Positions 10,001-20,700 of a stretch of DNA of 64,000 nucleotides are shown piece by piece (position 1 is the stretch's first letter; each line of letters starts with the position of its first letter). The notes beneath the pieces were generated by a model that was not told the origin of the DNA, searched no databases, and was given only the letters and a program-made list of their open reading frames with translations. The stretch lies in NCBI GenBank assembly GCA_002713215.1, contig PAVO01000042.1, positions 62,001-126,000 on the forward strand, given 5' to 3'. Source of the stretch: Crocinitomicaceae bacterium. Its GTDB lineage: Bacteria; Bacteroidota; Bacteroidia; Flavobacteriales_G; Salibacteraceae. Position numbers and translations under genes: made by a program.

Positions 10001-13000
10001 AAAGTACTTCCGTGGCTACGAATCAGGATGGTTTTACTATTAAAAATAACACAGTTCGAGATGCCGGTTATTATGGTTTCTACTTAAGGTATGTAAAGAA
10101 CGGTATAGTAGAGGGCAACGACATTCGTACAAAGACCTCATCTACTGCTGGTATTACTTATGGAATTTATGGATACTACAACAATTTTGTAGATATAATT
10201 GGTAATAAAATTGAATTGTATGCAACCAGCTATACCAGAGGTTTATACTTGTACAGATGTTATGGTAGCAGTTCGAATCGTGCGTTAATTGCCAATAACA
10301 TGATATCCAGCCAAACCAGTGGTACAAGTACCGCTTATTACACGTATTTCTATTACGATAATTACACGGATATTATCAACAACAGTTTCTATGGAAAAAG
10401 AGCTACTACCAGTACCAATGGTGGGTTAGTCTATCTTTACTCGGGTACGTCAGTTGCGTTTAGGAACAACAGTGTGTTTAACGATGCAGCAGGTTACGCA
10501 CTTGATTTAATTGGTTCTCACACTAAATCGAACAACAACCTGTATGGAGGCGGTGGTTCCAGAAACGTTACCGGTGGTTCTCAAGGAGCCAACGGTAAAA
10601 ACGTAGATCCTAAGTATAAATCTGCTACTGATTTGCATACCGAGAGTGTAGACTTATATAGATCAGGAATAGCTTTTAGCGGTGTAACCAAGGATATTGA
10701 TGGCGATACTCGATACACCACTCCTTGTATTGGTGCTGATGAATACACCATACCGGGAATAGATGTGGCTCCAACCGAAGTATACTTTCCACCTTCTTGT
10801 CCTGGTGTTGTTGTGTTAAAAGCACGTATTGAAAACAAAGGATTGGATACCCTTACTTCCTTTACCGTGAACTGGTCGGTGGCAGTTAATTCAGGCTCTG
10901 CAGTTACCAAGTCTCCAGTTAGCTGGAGCGGGTCATTACTACCCGGACAGGATACACTAATTACATTAGGTAACCAAAGTATGGCAGTTGGTTCTGTTTA
11001 TCATGTAGAAGCCAGAACCAGTAATCCAAATGCAACCACGGATCAAAGAACCATTAACGATACGGTTAGAAGTTCGTTGAGAACTGCACTAAACGGTACT
11101 TATACCGTTGGAGGGCTAACTCCAGACTATACTACCATTGCTGATGCGATAGCCGACTTAAATGCAAAGGGTATTTGTGGAGTGGTAGTATTTGATATCC
11201 GTCCAGGTACCTATACCGGATTAATGAAAATGGGTGAAATAGCAGGTGCTAGCGCTACTAATACAATAACATGGAAAGGTTCTGGGGTTTCTAATACAAC
11301 AATAAGTTATGCCGGTAATAATACCAATTATGCAACGGTAGAACTCGAAGGAACGGATTTTATGACATTTAAAAATCTTAAGATAACGAATACCTATACC
11401 GGTACTTACTCAACGGCAATTCGGTTGCATGATGGCGCTAATAACATTACTGTAGATTCATGTGAATTAAGCACAAGTTCTAATGGTACTTCATATGGCT
11501 TGGTAGCGTCGCCACAATACTATGCCACTACCGGTGCTGTAAATAATAATATAACCGTTTCAAACTCAGTTATAAATAACGTAGGTGATGGAATACACAT
11601 GCGGTCAAACAATAGTACAAACCGAAGTACGAACATTAGAATCGAGAATAACACGTTTACCAATATCGCAAATACCGGAATCTACGTGAATTGGTATTTC
11701 GATAGTGTTCAGGTCATTAACAATAATTTGAGCGATTTCGGCGGTAATACTTATGGGTTGTATTGTTATTATGTTAAAAACCTTACGGTTGATAGAAATA
11801 ATATAGTTGCTGGAGGTAACTATGCTATGTATTTATATCGAATTAATTACACTGGGGCTACTTCTTCTAACATATGTAGGGTTACCAATAACATGGTATC
11901 CCAAACAGGTAGTAATTATGCCATGTATCTGTATTATGCAAATTACGCAGATGTATACCACAATTCTGCCAGGTCTGAAAGTAATTTTGCAATGTACGAC
12001 CGTTTTGGAACTGGTAAAGAAATCAAAAACAACATCTTTTATTCAGGAACAAACTATGCCTATTACTCAGGAAGTACAAGTACGTCATACCTAACGTCTT
12101 TAGATAACAATGTTTACTATAGAGGAAATGGTACTTTAATAGCCTATCATGGGGGAGGAAGAACACTTGCTACATGGAAAACCTATCGTAGCTCGTTGAA
12201 TACCAACTCCGTTGTTGGAGATCCTAAATTCGTCGCAAAGGATGATCTTAGAATAGCAAATGGTAAACCTGCTGATAGCTTAGGGGTAACAGGTACAGGA
12301 GTTCTAAAAGATATTTTCGATTCTACTCGAAGTACTACTAACCCGGATGCAGGAGCACATGAATTTGATTATCAACCCATTGATGGTTATTTAGTTGGTA
12401 TGTCTCGTCCTACTGGTTTGTGTTTAACCTCTAGTGACACCTTAGAATTTGAAGTTGTTAACGTTGGTGGTGATACCATTCAATTAGGAACAAATGGGGT
12501 TAGTATTGCCTGGTCTGTTACAGGGCCAAATACGGCTAGTGGAACTGATGCAATTAACGTAGGTACTGTTCCTCCCGGTGACACGGTTCGAATTAAGACG
12601 GCGAACTCAACCATTAACCTAAGCACACCAGGTACTTATACGGTAACAGCGTATATTACTTCCAGCTGGGACAAGTATGATGAGAACGATACTCTGGTTA
12701 CTACAATTACCAGACTTAAAACGGATGTATTAACCGCGGTTAAAGATACTACGGTATATTATAAAGATTCATTAGACGTAACGGTTGAAACAGATCTAGG
12801 AAGAGCAGATGTGGTAATTTCTGAGGCTAGTCAGTTTAATTCCGGTACTGGTGCACCTTCAGGTGGACGTCCAAGCTATATGAATCAGGATGATTACGTG
12901 GAAATTAGTACTGCTAAACCCAACATTGATTTGGAAGGTTACCGATTCGAACGCTGGAGAGGTACTGCTACTAATATTACTTATACCTTCCCGTCTGGTG

Positions 13001-16000
13001 TTGGAACTGGTCCTGCAGGTACACTTATTCTGGGAGAAGGTACTGGAACTTCAAGTCCGTCTAACTACTACTGGACGACTGGTGGGATAGGCAATGGAAC
13101 TTCTTCCTCTACTCCAGCGGGTTACATTCTGAAAGATCCTTCCGGTAAAATCATTGATGTTACTGCAACAAACGGTTATACGTTCCCAGCAGTTGCAGGT
13201 GTTTCTGCTACCGATTGGACAGGTGGTTCAACAGGTAGTTCGGGAAGTACACATGGAATTCGAAGAACTTCAGGTCCGGATAACAATGGTCCATCAAACT
13301 GGACGGTTTCCAATAGCGGTGCAAACAGGCAAACGCCAAATATCTTCAACCCAAATATGGGGTTGGTTAGCACTTCACCTCCTCAATTCTTTTGGTCTTA
13401 TTTAGGATCATTTAAAGATTCTAGTATAACCACTAAAGCCGGACCATGGACCGCTAAAGGAATTAAAGATTACATTGCTCAGTTCAAGTCTCCTTGTACA
13501 AACAACATCATCAGAGATACGGCTACAATTACTGCCTTCCAAAAGAATGCTGTTCTTTCAGGAAACGCACCGGAATACTATTCTTATCCACTTTCACAAG
13601 CAAGTGGTATTGGATTTAGTGGTTCGGTAAACAACCTGGGAGATTCAATTACAAACATTAGAGTGTATGCTCGATTGGGAGGTTCAGCCGCCGGAGATTC
13701 TCTTGCTTCAAGTGCATTGGCTCGATTTGGTACCGCTAATTATACTATTAATAATGGGGCTACCGTAACAACAACCGGTAATAAAGACATTACTTATTAC
13801 CTGAGTACTACCGATGACTTCCCTAATGATGATACGGTTAAGAAAATGGTTAACGTTTCGGATACGGTAATGGCTAGAGAAGGTGGAATGTTGAATGAAA
13901 ATGTAACGGCTGCTGGATTTGCTGAAGTTGCTCAGAAATTCGAAGTATTCAATAATGATACAGTCACTGGTGCTATGGTTTACGTTAAAACAGCATTCCC
14001 GGGAGATAAATTTAAAGCTGTTCTTTATAATTTGCCAGGAAGTACACCTAGCGGTGCCATGCTAAATGAAACAGTTGAAATTACCTTGACGTCTACTTCG
14101 GATACCGGATGGAAATACTTAAGATTTAAATGTCTTTCAGTATTGAACGCGGGTAACTACGCTCTTTCTGTTAAGAAGACAAGTACCGTATTTAGCTCTG
14201 GATTGGGAGGGTCAAAAATGAACGCAACTATCGGTACCGCTTTTGCACATAACGGAACCAATTGGATTATTGTAAACTTAGGTGGAGATGCATTTAATGC
14301 CGGAATCAGAATGGTATTTGGGTCTTACGATTACCCAACTTTTGCCGCTGTTCCTCCTGTATGTACCTCTGGTGCTAAGTTCCCATTAAGTGGAGGTGCT
14401 CCAGGTGGAGGTTCTTACTTCGGAACGGGTGTTAGTGGAGATTCATTGAATCCTGCATCGCTAACAGTTGGTTCTAACACCATTTATTATACAGTGGCTA
14501 ACGCATTGGGATGTTCTGATACAATTGCTAGTACGGTAGATGTAAAAGCTGAGCCTATTGTTAGTTCAACATTTACTCAGCTTACTTCTTGCATTGTTAA
14601 CAATGCAAGCATAAGTGTTACTGCAACTAATGGATTTGGGACTTTCTCTTATTCTAACAATGGAGGAACCAGTTACCAGTCTTCAAGTTCATTCCCGAAT
14701 CTTGGATCAGGATCGTACACGGTAATGGTTAAGGATAGTGTTTGTGTGGTAACGGATACTACATATACGGCTACTCCTCCTGGTGCTCCACCAAAGCCAA
14801 CAGCTGCAGGTGGGTCTACTTACTGTAAAGGTGATACCATTGCTAAATTAAATGTTACTAGTACTGGTACCGGTGGAACATACAAGTGGTATACCGATGG
14901 TTCTTTAACTCAGTTAAAAGATACCGGAGCGACAATTTCGGCTTTCGATTCTACCACAACTTTGGTATACTATGTAATTGAAGATAAGGCCGGTTGTACC
15001 AGTGCCGCTGATACTACCAGTGTAACGGTTAATCCGTTGCCAACAGTTACTAACACCGCTCTTAGCAATCGTTGTACAAATGTTGGTTCTGTAGTTTTGA
15101 ATACAGGTACGCCTAGTGGTGGTGTCTATACAGGAAGCGGAGTTTCCGGAGGTAGTTTCTACCCCGATTCTGCTGGAGCTGGAACACATTCCATTAAGTA
15201 TACTTATACCGATGGTAATAATTGTAAGAACTCTGACTCTGCAAGTGTTATCATTTATCAGGCACCGGTGGTTACTTTGGCCGTATTGGATTCTCAATGT
15301 ACCAATACACCTAAATACAATTTAACTGGTGGATTACCTACTGGTGGAACTTACAGTGGCTTTGGTGTAGTTAGTGGTCAGTTTGATCCTAATATCTCAG
15401 GACAAGGTCTTCATACGGTACAGTATAAAGTTACGAATACAAACTGTGCTGATTCTGCTTCTTCAAACATAAGGGTACATACTTCTCCAGTGGTTAAGTT
15501 AAGTTCAATAGCAGACCGCTGTCTTGATGCTGCTACGCTCACTTTAACAGGTGGTACTCCAACAGGCGGTACTTACATTGGAAATGGGGTTGCTGCTGGT
15601 ATTTTTAGCCCATCAGGTGCGGGTGCGGGTACTCACTCTATCAAATATATCTATACCGACAATAATAGGTGTACCGATTCGGCGAGTACAAATGCACACG
15701 TAGATTCGCTTCCTGTAGTGACGTTTACTACTCTTCCTGCAGTTTGTGCAAATACTCCGAGATTTGCCTTTACTCAGGCTAGTGCTTCACCATCGGGTGG
15801 TACAGGTACTTACTTTGGTACAGGTGTAACGTCGGGTATCGACTTCACTGCCAGTACCGCAGGTTCGGGAACAACTGCAATTGGATATGCCTATGTTGAT
15901 GGAAATGGTTGTAGAGATAGTGCTTATCAAAATCAACGGGTTGATACAGTTCCGGTTTCCGGTTGGAGCGCTCTTAATGACCTATGTATTGATGCTCCAC

Positions 16001-17577
16001 CTTTTACCTCTGCAGGTGGTACACCTACAGGTGGTGTTTATAAAGGCCCTGGTACGCAGTCCAGTGGTATGTACATTGCCGACTCTGCAGGAGTAGGTAC
16101 ACATACACTTTACTACGTGATTACCGATGGAAATAACTGCATGGATTCAACGTCTCAGACACAAGTAGTGCATGCGCTTCCTGTGGTTAAGATGACCTTA
16201 GCGGCAAACTGGTGTTTAAATGCTGCGCCAATTAAGCTAACATCGGGTACTCCAAAGGGTGGTACATATACGGTTAATGGTGTAGTTGATACCGTGTATA
16301 AGGCTACTGTTTCTAAAATGGATACTGTTATTTATAGCTATACAGACTCTAATACTTGTGTTAACACTGCTACAGCTGCAATTAAGGCAGATACGGTTCC
16401 GGTGGTAAGCTTTAGCGCAATTACAAGCAGTTGTATCGGGTACCGTGACTTCACACTAAATCAGGGTGCTCCTGTAGGTGGAATTTATTCAGGTAATAAC
16501 ATCAGACTTGGAAAAATTTATATGCCGAAAGTGGTAACTGTAGATACGTTGACCTACACATTTGTAGATTCAAACATGTGTGCGGATAGTGCTAAACAAA
16601 CCATGACGGTTAACGCGCTTCCTGTGGTTACTATTACTGCCCAGGCAGATGTTTGTGAAAACGCTCCTACGTTTGCTATGACAGGAGGATCTCCTGTAGG
16701 TGGAACCTACTCAGGTGGCGGTGTATCTGGTGGTAATTATACCGCATCAACCTTTGGGGTTGGTACGGATCAAATCACTTATGTGTACACGGACGCAAAC
16801 AATTGTACGGATTCTAACATTACTCCTTTGGTTGTTCATGCTGTTACAAAAGCCGGAATGCATTGGTTGGGTTATACTTGTGATAACTCAGTGCCAACTA
16901 ATCTGGCTCCAAGTGGATTACCTAACGGAGGTGTGTTCTCCGGAACAGGAGTAACCGGTAACGATTTCGATCCTACAGTTGCAGGTGTTGGTACACATAA
17001 CCTTAAGTATGTATATACAAACGGCAACAGCTGTCAGGATTCTATTCGCGGTGATATCATTGTTGAAGCTTCTCCAGTGTTCAAAATCCAGTACACTGAT
17101 ACAGTAGGATGCGGTAAGGAAGGAGTTAAACTTTGGACTAACTTACCAGGAATGACCTATAAGTGGAGTGATGGTGATAGAACTGATACTGCCAGGGTTC
17201 ATAGAAATGGATTGATTTGGGTTAAAGTTACCAATGGTACTACTCAAAGACTGTGCTCTAACAGCGATTCAATTTCGGTTAGGTACGATGCGGTTTGTGT
17301 TGGTATGGATGAAGCATTGTATGGTACTTCTGTGCGTTACTTCCCAAATCCAAACGATGGTAACTTCTACTACGAGTTAGAAGGTTTCGATGGAATGGAC
17401 GTTGATGTAACTATTCAATCCATGAGTGGACAAGTAGTTTATGAAACTTCCTGGAGTCAGATTTCTGCACTTCATACCGGTGAAATTCAGGTAGAAGTAT
17501 TTGAAAGCGGAGTTTACTTCATTAATCTTAAAACTGATCGAGGAAACGTAATGCATCGCATTACCATAAACAAATAG
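7066..17577 (+). CDS. Giant T9SS-exported protein: GEVED, three beta-helix modules, lamin-tail-like domain, ten Ig-like repeats
   Basis: About 3503 residues. The ATG at 7066 is chosen over the TTG at 7060 because it gives a compact signal peptide (M-R-K-F, cleavage near T-Q-A-Q). Next is a GEVED domain (about 25-161: W-V-D-W-N-D-D-G-D and S-G-E-S-E-D-Y). Three CARDB-like plus right-handed beta-helix modules follow (helices near DNA 7895, 9496, 11093), each ending with a D-I-D-G and G-A-D-E-type closure of the choice-of-anchor Q kind; the third closure is degenerate. After a fourth CARDB-like domain come a lamin-tail-like domain (about 1910-2095), a domain of about 150 residues shared with the next gene (DNA about 13865-14330), ten Ig-like repeats with one SprB-like and one Ig-like segment inserted (about 14335-17090), the constant W-S-D-G-D domain and a type A sorting domain (Y-F-P-N-P-N-D-G). 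Probably a long surface adhesin or carbohydrate-binding filament (inference). Confidence 0.9.
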   Translation: MRKFLSLVLVASISIVISKSTQAQYCTPTHSSTWDGITKVTSTGSAININKSTTASATHKNYTSTDSISTGPGRTINLSISHYRALAVWVDWNDDGDFTDTGEQMYRDVTNVGGGTTNLSFTVPVTTSTGSLRMRVMNGYYSPFLAPCGTSRSGESEDYRIYVDPPKTRDAEMAGIFPTNICPGSQDVNVKLTNRGIDSIASIIIKGNIGTTTFGPTTFTGLDVKYNKDTVLKLGTFNFSASSTYNMQFLSYTVNGASDQKTSNDTANYTGFKTSMGGTYTIGGTSPDFATFNAARTALYANGVCAPVTFNVRSGTYTERVDFQGAINGSSSTNTIRFRPDPANTASATLTFNSDYTIRFGGGVSYVAFDSLNLETSGFANVVEMNSANDNISFTGNTFKGLNTTSSSFSYAIVYDWTGLNNTTNFSFIGNTTNYGSMAVLLYGQSTSLATMQDGFTIKNNTVRNAGYFGFYLRYVKNGTVEGNDVRTRATGTATVTYGLYGYYNYFVDVVSNQFVAYASSYTRGLYWYRCYGTSSNRALFANNMFSSPNSSTSSNNYNYFYYDNYTDIVFNSFYGKRASTSTSGGMVYLIGGTSVVFRNNCLFNDAAGYALDLSGSHTKSYNNLYGGSGSRNVTGGTQGANGLNINPSYISATDLHTTSIPLYQKGTPFTGVTTDIDGETRHATTPTMGADEYVLVANDAGVQAVVLPTACPGTVTVKARIKNYGVQKLGTFAANWTVKTGSGSPVVQTPVSNTDTIAIAGDTLLTLGTFTVVKGSVYDINVYTSSPNGVTDQKTSNDTMGVTGYKSSMNGTYTIGGTTPDFATFNAALTALKADGICAPVVFNVRSGTYTEQVDFNTAITGSDSTNTIRFRPDPANTSAATLTFNNDYTIRFGGGVSYVAFDSLNLETSGFANVVEMNSNNDHISFTGNTFKGVNTTSSFNGYAIVYDWAGSNNTTNFSFIGNTTNMGSMAVYLYGQSTSVATNQDGFTIKNNTVRDAGYYGFYLRYVKNGIVEGNDIRTKTSSTAGITYGIYGYYNNFVDIIGNKIELYATSYTRGLYLYRCYGSSSNRALIANNMISSQTSGTSTAYYTYFYYDNYTDIINNSFYGKRATTSTNGGLVYLYSGTSVAFRNNSVFNDAAGYALDLIGSHTKSNNNLYGGGGSRNVTGGSQGANGKNVDPKYKSATDLHTESVDLYRSGIAFSGVTKDIDGDTRYTTPCIGADEYTIPGIDVAPTEVYFPPSCPGVVVLKARIENKGLDTLTSFTVNWSVAVNSGSAVTKSPVSWSGSLLPGQDTLITLGNQSMAVGSVYHVEARTSNPNATTDQRTINDTVRSSLRTALNGTYTVGGLTPDYTTIADAIADLNAKGICGVVVFDIRPGTYTGLMKMGEIAGASATNTITWKGSGVSNTTISYAGNNTNYATVELEGTDFMTFKNLKITNTYTGTYSTAIRLHDGANNITVDSCELSTSSNGTSYGLVASPQYYATTGAVNNNITVSNSVINNVGDGIHMRSNNSTNRSTNIRIENNTFTNIANTGIYVNWYFDSVQVINNNLSDFGGNTYGLYCYYVKNLTVDRNNIVAGGNYAMYLYRINYTGATSSNICRVTNNMVSQTGSNYAMYLYYANYADVYHNSARSESNFAMYDRFGTGKEIKNNIFYSGTNYAYYSGSTSTSYLTSLDNNVYYRGNGTLIAYHGGGRTLATWKTYRSSLNTNSVVGDPKFVAKDDLRIANGKPADSLGVTGTGVLKDIFDSTRSTTNPDAGAHEFDYQPIDGYLVGMSRPTGLCLTSSDTLEFEVVNVGGDTIQLGTNGVSIAWSVTGPNTASGTDAINVGTVPPGDTVRIKTANSTINLSTPGTYTVTAYITSSWDKYDENDTLVTTITRLKTDVLTAVKDTTVYYKDSLDVTVETDLGRADVVISEASQFNSGTGAPSGGRPSYMNQDDYVEISTAKPNIDLEGYRFERWRGTATNITYTFPSGVGTGPAGTLILGEGTGTSSPSNYYWTTGGIGNGTSSSTPAGYILKDPSGKIIDVTATNGYTFPAVAGVSATDWTGGSTGSSGSTHGIRRTSGPDNNGPSNWTVSNSGANRQTPNIFNPNMGLVSTSPPQFFWSYLGSFKDSSITTKAGPWTAKGIKDYIAQFKSPCTNNIIRDTATITAFQKNAVLSGNAPEYYSYPLSQASGIGFSGSVNNLGDSITNIRVYARLGGSAAGDSLASSALARFGTANYTINNGATVTTTGNKDITYYLSTTDDFPNDDTVKKMVNVSDTVMAREGGMLNENVTAAGFAEVAQKFEVFNNDTVTGAMVYVKTAFPGDKFKAVLYNLPGSTPSGAMLNETVEITLTSTSDTGWKYLRFKCLSVLNAGNYALSVKKTSTVFSSGLGGSKMNATIGTAFAHNGTNWIIVNLGGDAFNAGIRMVFGSYDYPTFAAVPPVCTSGAKFPLSGGAPGGGSYFGTGVSGDSLNPASLTVGSNTIYYTVANALGCSDTIASTVDVKAEPIVSSTFTQLTSCIVNNASISVTATNGFGTFSYSNNGGTSYQSSSSFPNLGSGSYTVMVKDSVCVVTDTTYTATPPGAPPKPTAAGGSTYCKGDTIAKLNVTSTGTGGTYKWYTDGSLTQLKDTGATISAFDSTTTLVYYVIEDKAGCTSAADTTSVTVNPLPTVTNTALSNRCTNVGSVVLNTGTPSGGVYTGSGVSGGSFYPDSAGAGTHSIKYTYTDGNNCKNSDSASVIIYQAPVVTLAVLDSQCTNTPKYNLTGGLPTGGTYSGFGVVSGQFDPNISGQGLHTVQYKVTNTNCADSASSNIRVHTSPVVKLSSIADRCLDAATLTLTGGTPTGGTYIGNGVAAGIFSPSGAGAGTHSIKYIYTDNNRCTDSASTNAHVDSLPVVTFTTLPAVCANTPRFAFTQASASPSGGTGTYFGTGVTSGIDFTASTAGSGTTAIGYAYVDGNGCRDSAYQNQRVDTVPVSGWSALNDLCIDAPPFTSAGGTPTGGVYKGPGTQSSGMYIADSAGVGTHTLYYVITDGNNCMDSTSQTQVVHALPVVKMTLAANWCLNAAPIKLTSGTPKGGTYTVNGVVDTVYKATVSKMDTVIYSYTDSNTCVNTATAAIKADTVPVVSFSAITSSCIGYRDFTLNQGAPVGGIYSGNNIRLGKIYMPKVVTVDTLTYTFVDSNMCADSAKQTMTVNALPVVTITAQADVCENAPTFAMTGGSPVGGTYSGGGVSGGNYTASTFGVGTDQITYVYTDANNCTDSNITPLVVHAVTKAGMHWLGYTCDNSVPTNLAPSGLPNGGVFSGTGVTGNDFDPTVAGVGTHNLKYVYTNGNSCQDSIRGDIIVEASPVFKIQYTDTVGCGKEGVKLWTNLPGMTYKWSDGDRTDTARVHRNGLIWVKVTNGTTQRLCSNSDSISVRYDAVCVGMDEALYGTSVRYFPNPNDGNFYYELEGFDGMDVDVTIQSMSGQVVYETSWSQISALHTGEIQVEVFESGVYFINLKTDRGNVMHRITINK
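7893..12370 (+). repeat. Three tandem CARDB/beta-helix modules within the giant gene
   Basis: The helix-opening motif G-T-Y-T-(I/V)-G-G recurs near 7895, 9496 and 11093, a period of about 1.6 kb. Modules 1 and 2 agree at roughly four residues in five by eye; module 3 is more distant. The helices are rich in N-N and T-N-N strand turns. Confidence 0.85.
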
Positions 17578-17605
17578 AGATTAAGTAAATAACATACTTA
17601 TTGGA

Positions 17606-17640
17606 AAGCCTTCTCCATTGATTTGGGGGAGGCTTTTTTT
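17606..17640 (+). terminator. Rho-independent terminator
   Basis: An 11-bp stem with two G-U pairs (17606-17616 with 17625-17635), an 8-base loop and a run of T follow the stop codon of the first giant gene by 28 bases. Confidence 0.88.
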
Positions 17641-17783
17641 GTTTGCCGGCCTACGTAGATCACCGTAGATTTATAAGGAGTAAATCGTATTTTCTGGGTC
17701 ATACGAAACTGGCTCAGGGTTAATTAATTACCTTTATCTAACTTGCTTAAACTATAAGTATACGCCCTTAAAATTTGACGACT

Positions 17784-20700
17784 ATGAATTGTTTTAAATC
17801 GCACTCAACACTGATTTCAAAACCAATGGTTTTCTTTAAATCTTGTTTAGTAGTTTCCCTGTTAGTTGTAACAACTCAACTGTTCGCACAATTAAATGGT
17901 ACCTATACCATTGGAGGAACGAGTCCGAACTACACTTCAATTTCAGCAGCAGTTAGTGCTCTTAATTCTTCTGGTGTTAATGGAAGCGTAAAGTTTCATA
18001 TCAGGCAGGGCACGTACACCGATAGAATTGCAATTAACAGCATTTCCGGGGTTAACGCAACAAGAACGGTAACCTTTAAGCCTGATCCGGCCAATACAGG
18101 AAGTGTTACCATTCAGTATACCAATTCCAGTAGTTCGTTGAATTATATCGTTAAGCTAAACGGAACCAAATACGTGAGCTTTAGCAACCTTAAATTTAAG
18201 GCAGCTGGCTCTACTTATTCTACCGTGTTTGAACTCAGGGGGTTAAATGACCACATAACCATTGACAGTTGTACACTGGAAATGAATTCCACGCTAACTG
18301 GCAGTACAACCGCTCGGGCAGGAATTTACGAGTTATCGGGTTCGGCTCATAGAACAAGCAATCTAACCGTAAGTAATTCAACCATTACAGGTGGAAGCTA
18401 TGGTATGTATGCTTATGGCTATTCCACAGGTACCTGGTTCCAAAAAGACTGGAAAATCACAAAAAATAAGATCGAGGATTTCTATTATGCTGGCCTTTAT
18501 TTAAGCAACTATTTTGATACTGTTCAAATAGAAGGAAACGAAGTACTTCAAAGAACGAATGCATCAGGAACCAGCTATGGTATATATACGTTTAGATGCT
18601 ATAAAACCAATGTAGAAGGCAACAAGGTAGTGATGACCGCCAACAGTCCTTTTGGATTGTATTTGGGGTATCAGTATGGATTAAGCTCCTACCGTCAGCG
18701 AGTAGCCAACAATATGATTTCATTGACAAACACGACAACTTCCGGAACCAGATACGGCTTGTATACCAATTATTGTAATTATACCGATGTCGTATTTAAT
18801 AGCATATATCAGTCAAACGGTTATGGCTTAACCTTATATGGTCGGTATGGTGCTGGGAACGTATATAGAAATAACGCCATATCTAATATGGCTACCTCAA
18901 CAACTGGATATGCAAGTTATTACCTGGGAACATCAACGAGATCAAACAATTGCCTTTGGAATCCAAATGGAAATTTGAACAACAATACTTTGGGTACTGG
19001 CTCAAAAAATAAAAACCCCTTATTTACTTCATCCACTAACCTGCATTCTTCATCCATTGATCTTAACAATGCCGGGACTTCGGTAACCGGTGTAACTAAG
19101 GATTTTGATAGGCAAACCCGAAGTACTACGGTTCCGGACATTGGCGCTGATGAGTTTACTCCTCCGGCCAATGATGCGGGCATTGAAGAAATTGCCAACC
19201 ACACCGTTTGTGTTGGTAGTAATTCGATAAAAGTTCGCCTACGAAACTTTGGAAGCAATACTTTGACCAGTGCCTTGATTAACTGGTCGGTTAAGGTGAA
19301 TTCCGGTTCACCGGTAACCCAAACTGCCTATAGTTTTAATGGAAGCCTAAGTTCAGGAAAAGATACGGTTATCAGTATTGGTACGTACAGCTTGGTTAGT
19401 ACCAATTCCTACACCATTAAAGCCTGGTCTTCCTCACCCAATAGTTCTACCGATGGAAATACGACAAACGATACAGCCAGTAAAGCTTATGTAACTTCAT
19501 TGAATGGGATATATACGGTTGGAGGATCCAGCCCTGACTATTCTACCATTCAGGCTGCAGCTACAGCATTAAAGAACAAAGGGGTATGCGGCCCGGTAAC
19601 TTTTAGAATAAGGCCTGGGTCATACAATGAGGCTGTAACCATCGATTCGGGAAAAGGAATGAGTGCGACTAATACGGTAACCTTTACCAAGGACCCCACT
19701 TCCTCTGGCAACGTGAACTGGTATCGATCAGGTATTCCTCTGACCATTTCTAATACCAAATACCTCACCATTAAGAATGTATCTCTTGAGACCAAAAGCT
19801 TTACCAGCGTTGTTATGTTGAATGGTACCAACAGACATCTTACGATTAAAAACAATACACTTAGGGGTGTATTGACATCCAGTTCGAGTACAAATTATGC
19901 AGTTATAAGAAAGACATCGTCATTAACTAATAGACTTTATCATTTAACCCTTGACTCAAATAAAGTTCGAAAAGGATCGGCAATGGCAGCTCTGTTTGGA
20001 TATAGCAGTGGTTCCGGTGGCAGGGATGAAAACATTAAAATATTAAATAACGATTACGATTCAGCTGGGTATTATGGAATTTATATTCAGAATGCGGATA
20101 CTGTTAATCTGAAGGGAAACAAAATAGAAGATAAAGGAAATGCAGGCAATTATTATGGGGTTTATGCCAATTATGCATACAATTTTTCTATTGAAGCAAA
20201 TTCCATAATTCAAAATGTTCGAACTTCTACTTATGGAATGTATTTACAACGAGGAGGAGGAACAACTGGTACAGCGTCGACTTTGTTTAACAATTTCGTG
20301 CATTGCAAGAAAGGGGCTTATGGATTGTATGTTCAATTTTGTGGCAACACCAACCTATATTTCAATACGGTTCGCCTGGAAGGAACCAATTCAAACAGTT
20401 GGGCTGCCTACATTGATCGGGGGCAGACTACCTATTTCTATAATAATTTTGTAAATGAGGCGGATGGTTACGTAATTTACATTTACAACACAGGTTACAA
20501 CAGCTGGGCCAATCACAACAATTTATATACAACATCAAAGACAAAATTTGGATATCATTCCGGATATCGAAATTCATTTTCTGCATATAGCACCTATCAT
20601 TTTAGAATTGACCCCAACTCAATTTCAGTTTACCCTTATTGGCGATCTCAGAATGGACCTGTACCTAATAATGGGGCCTTGGATGAAAAGGTTAATTCTA

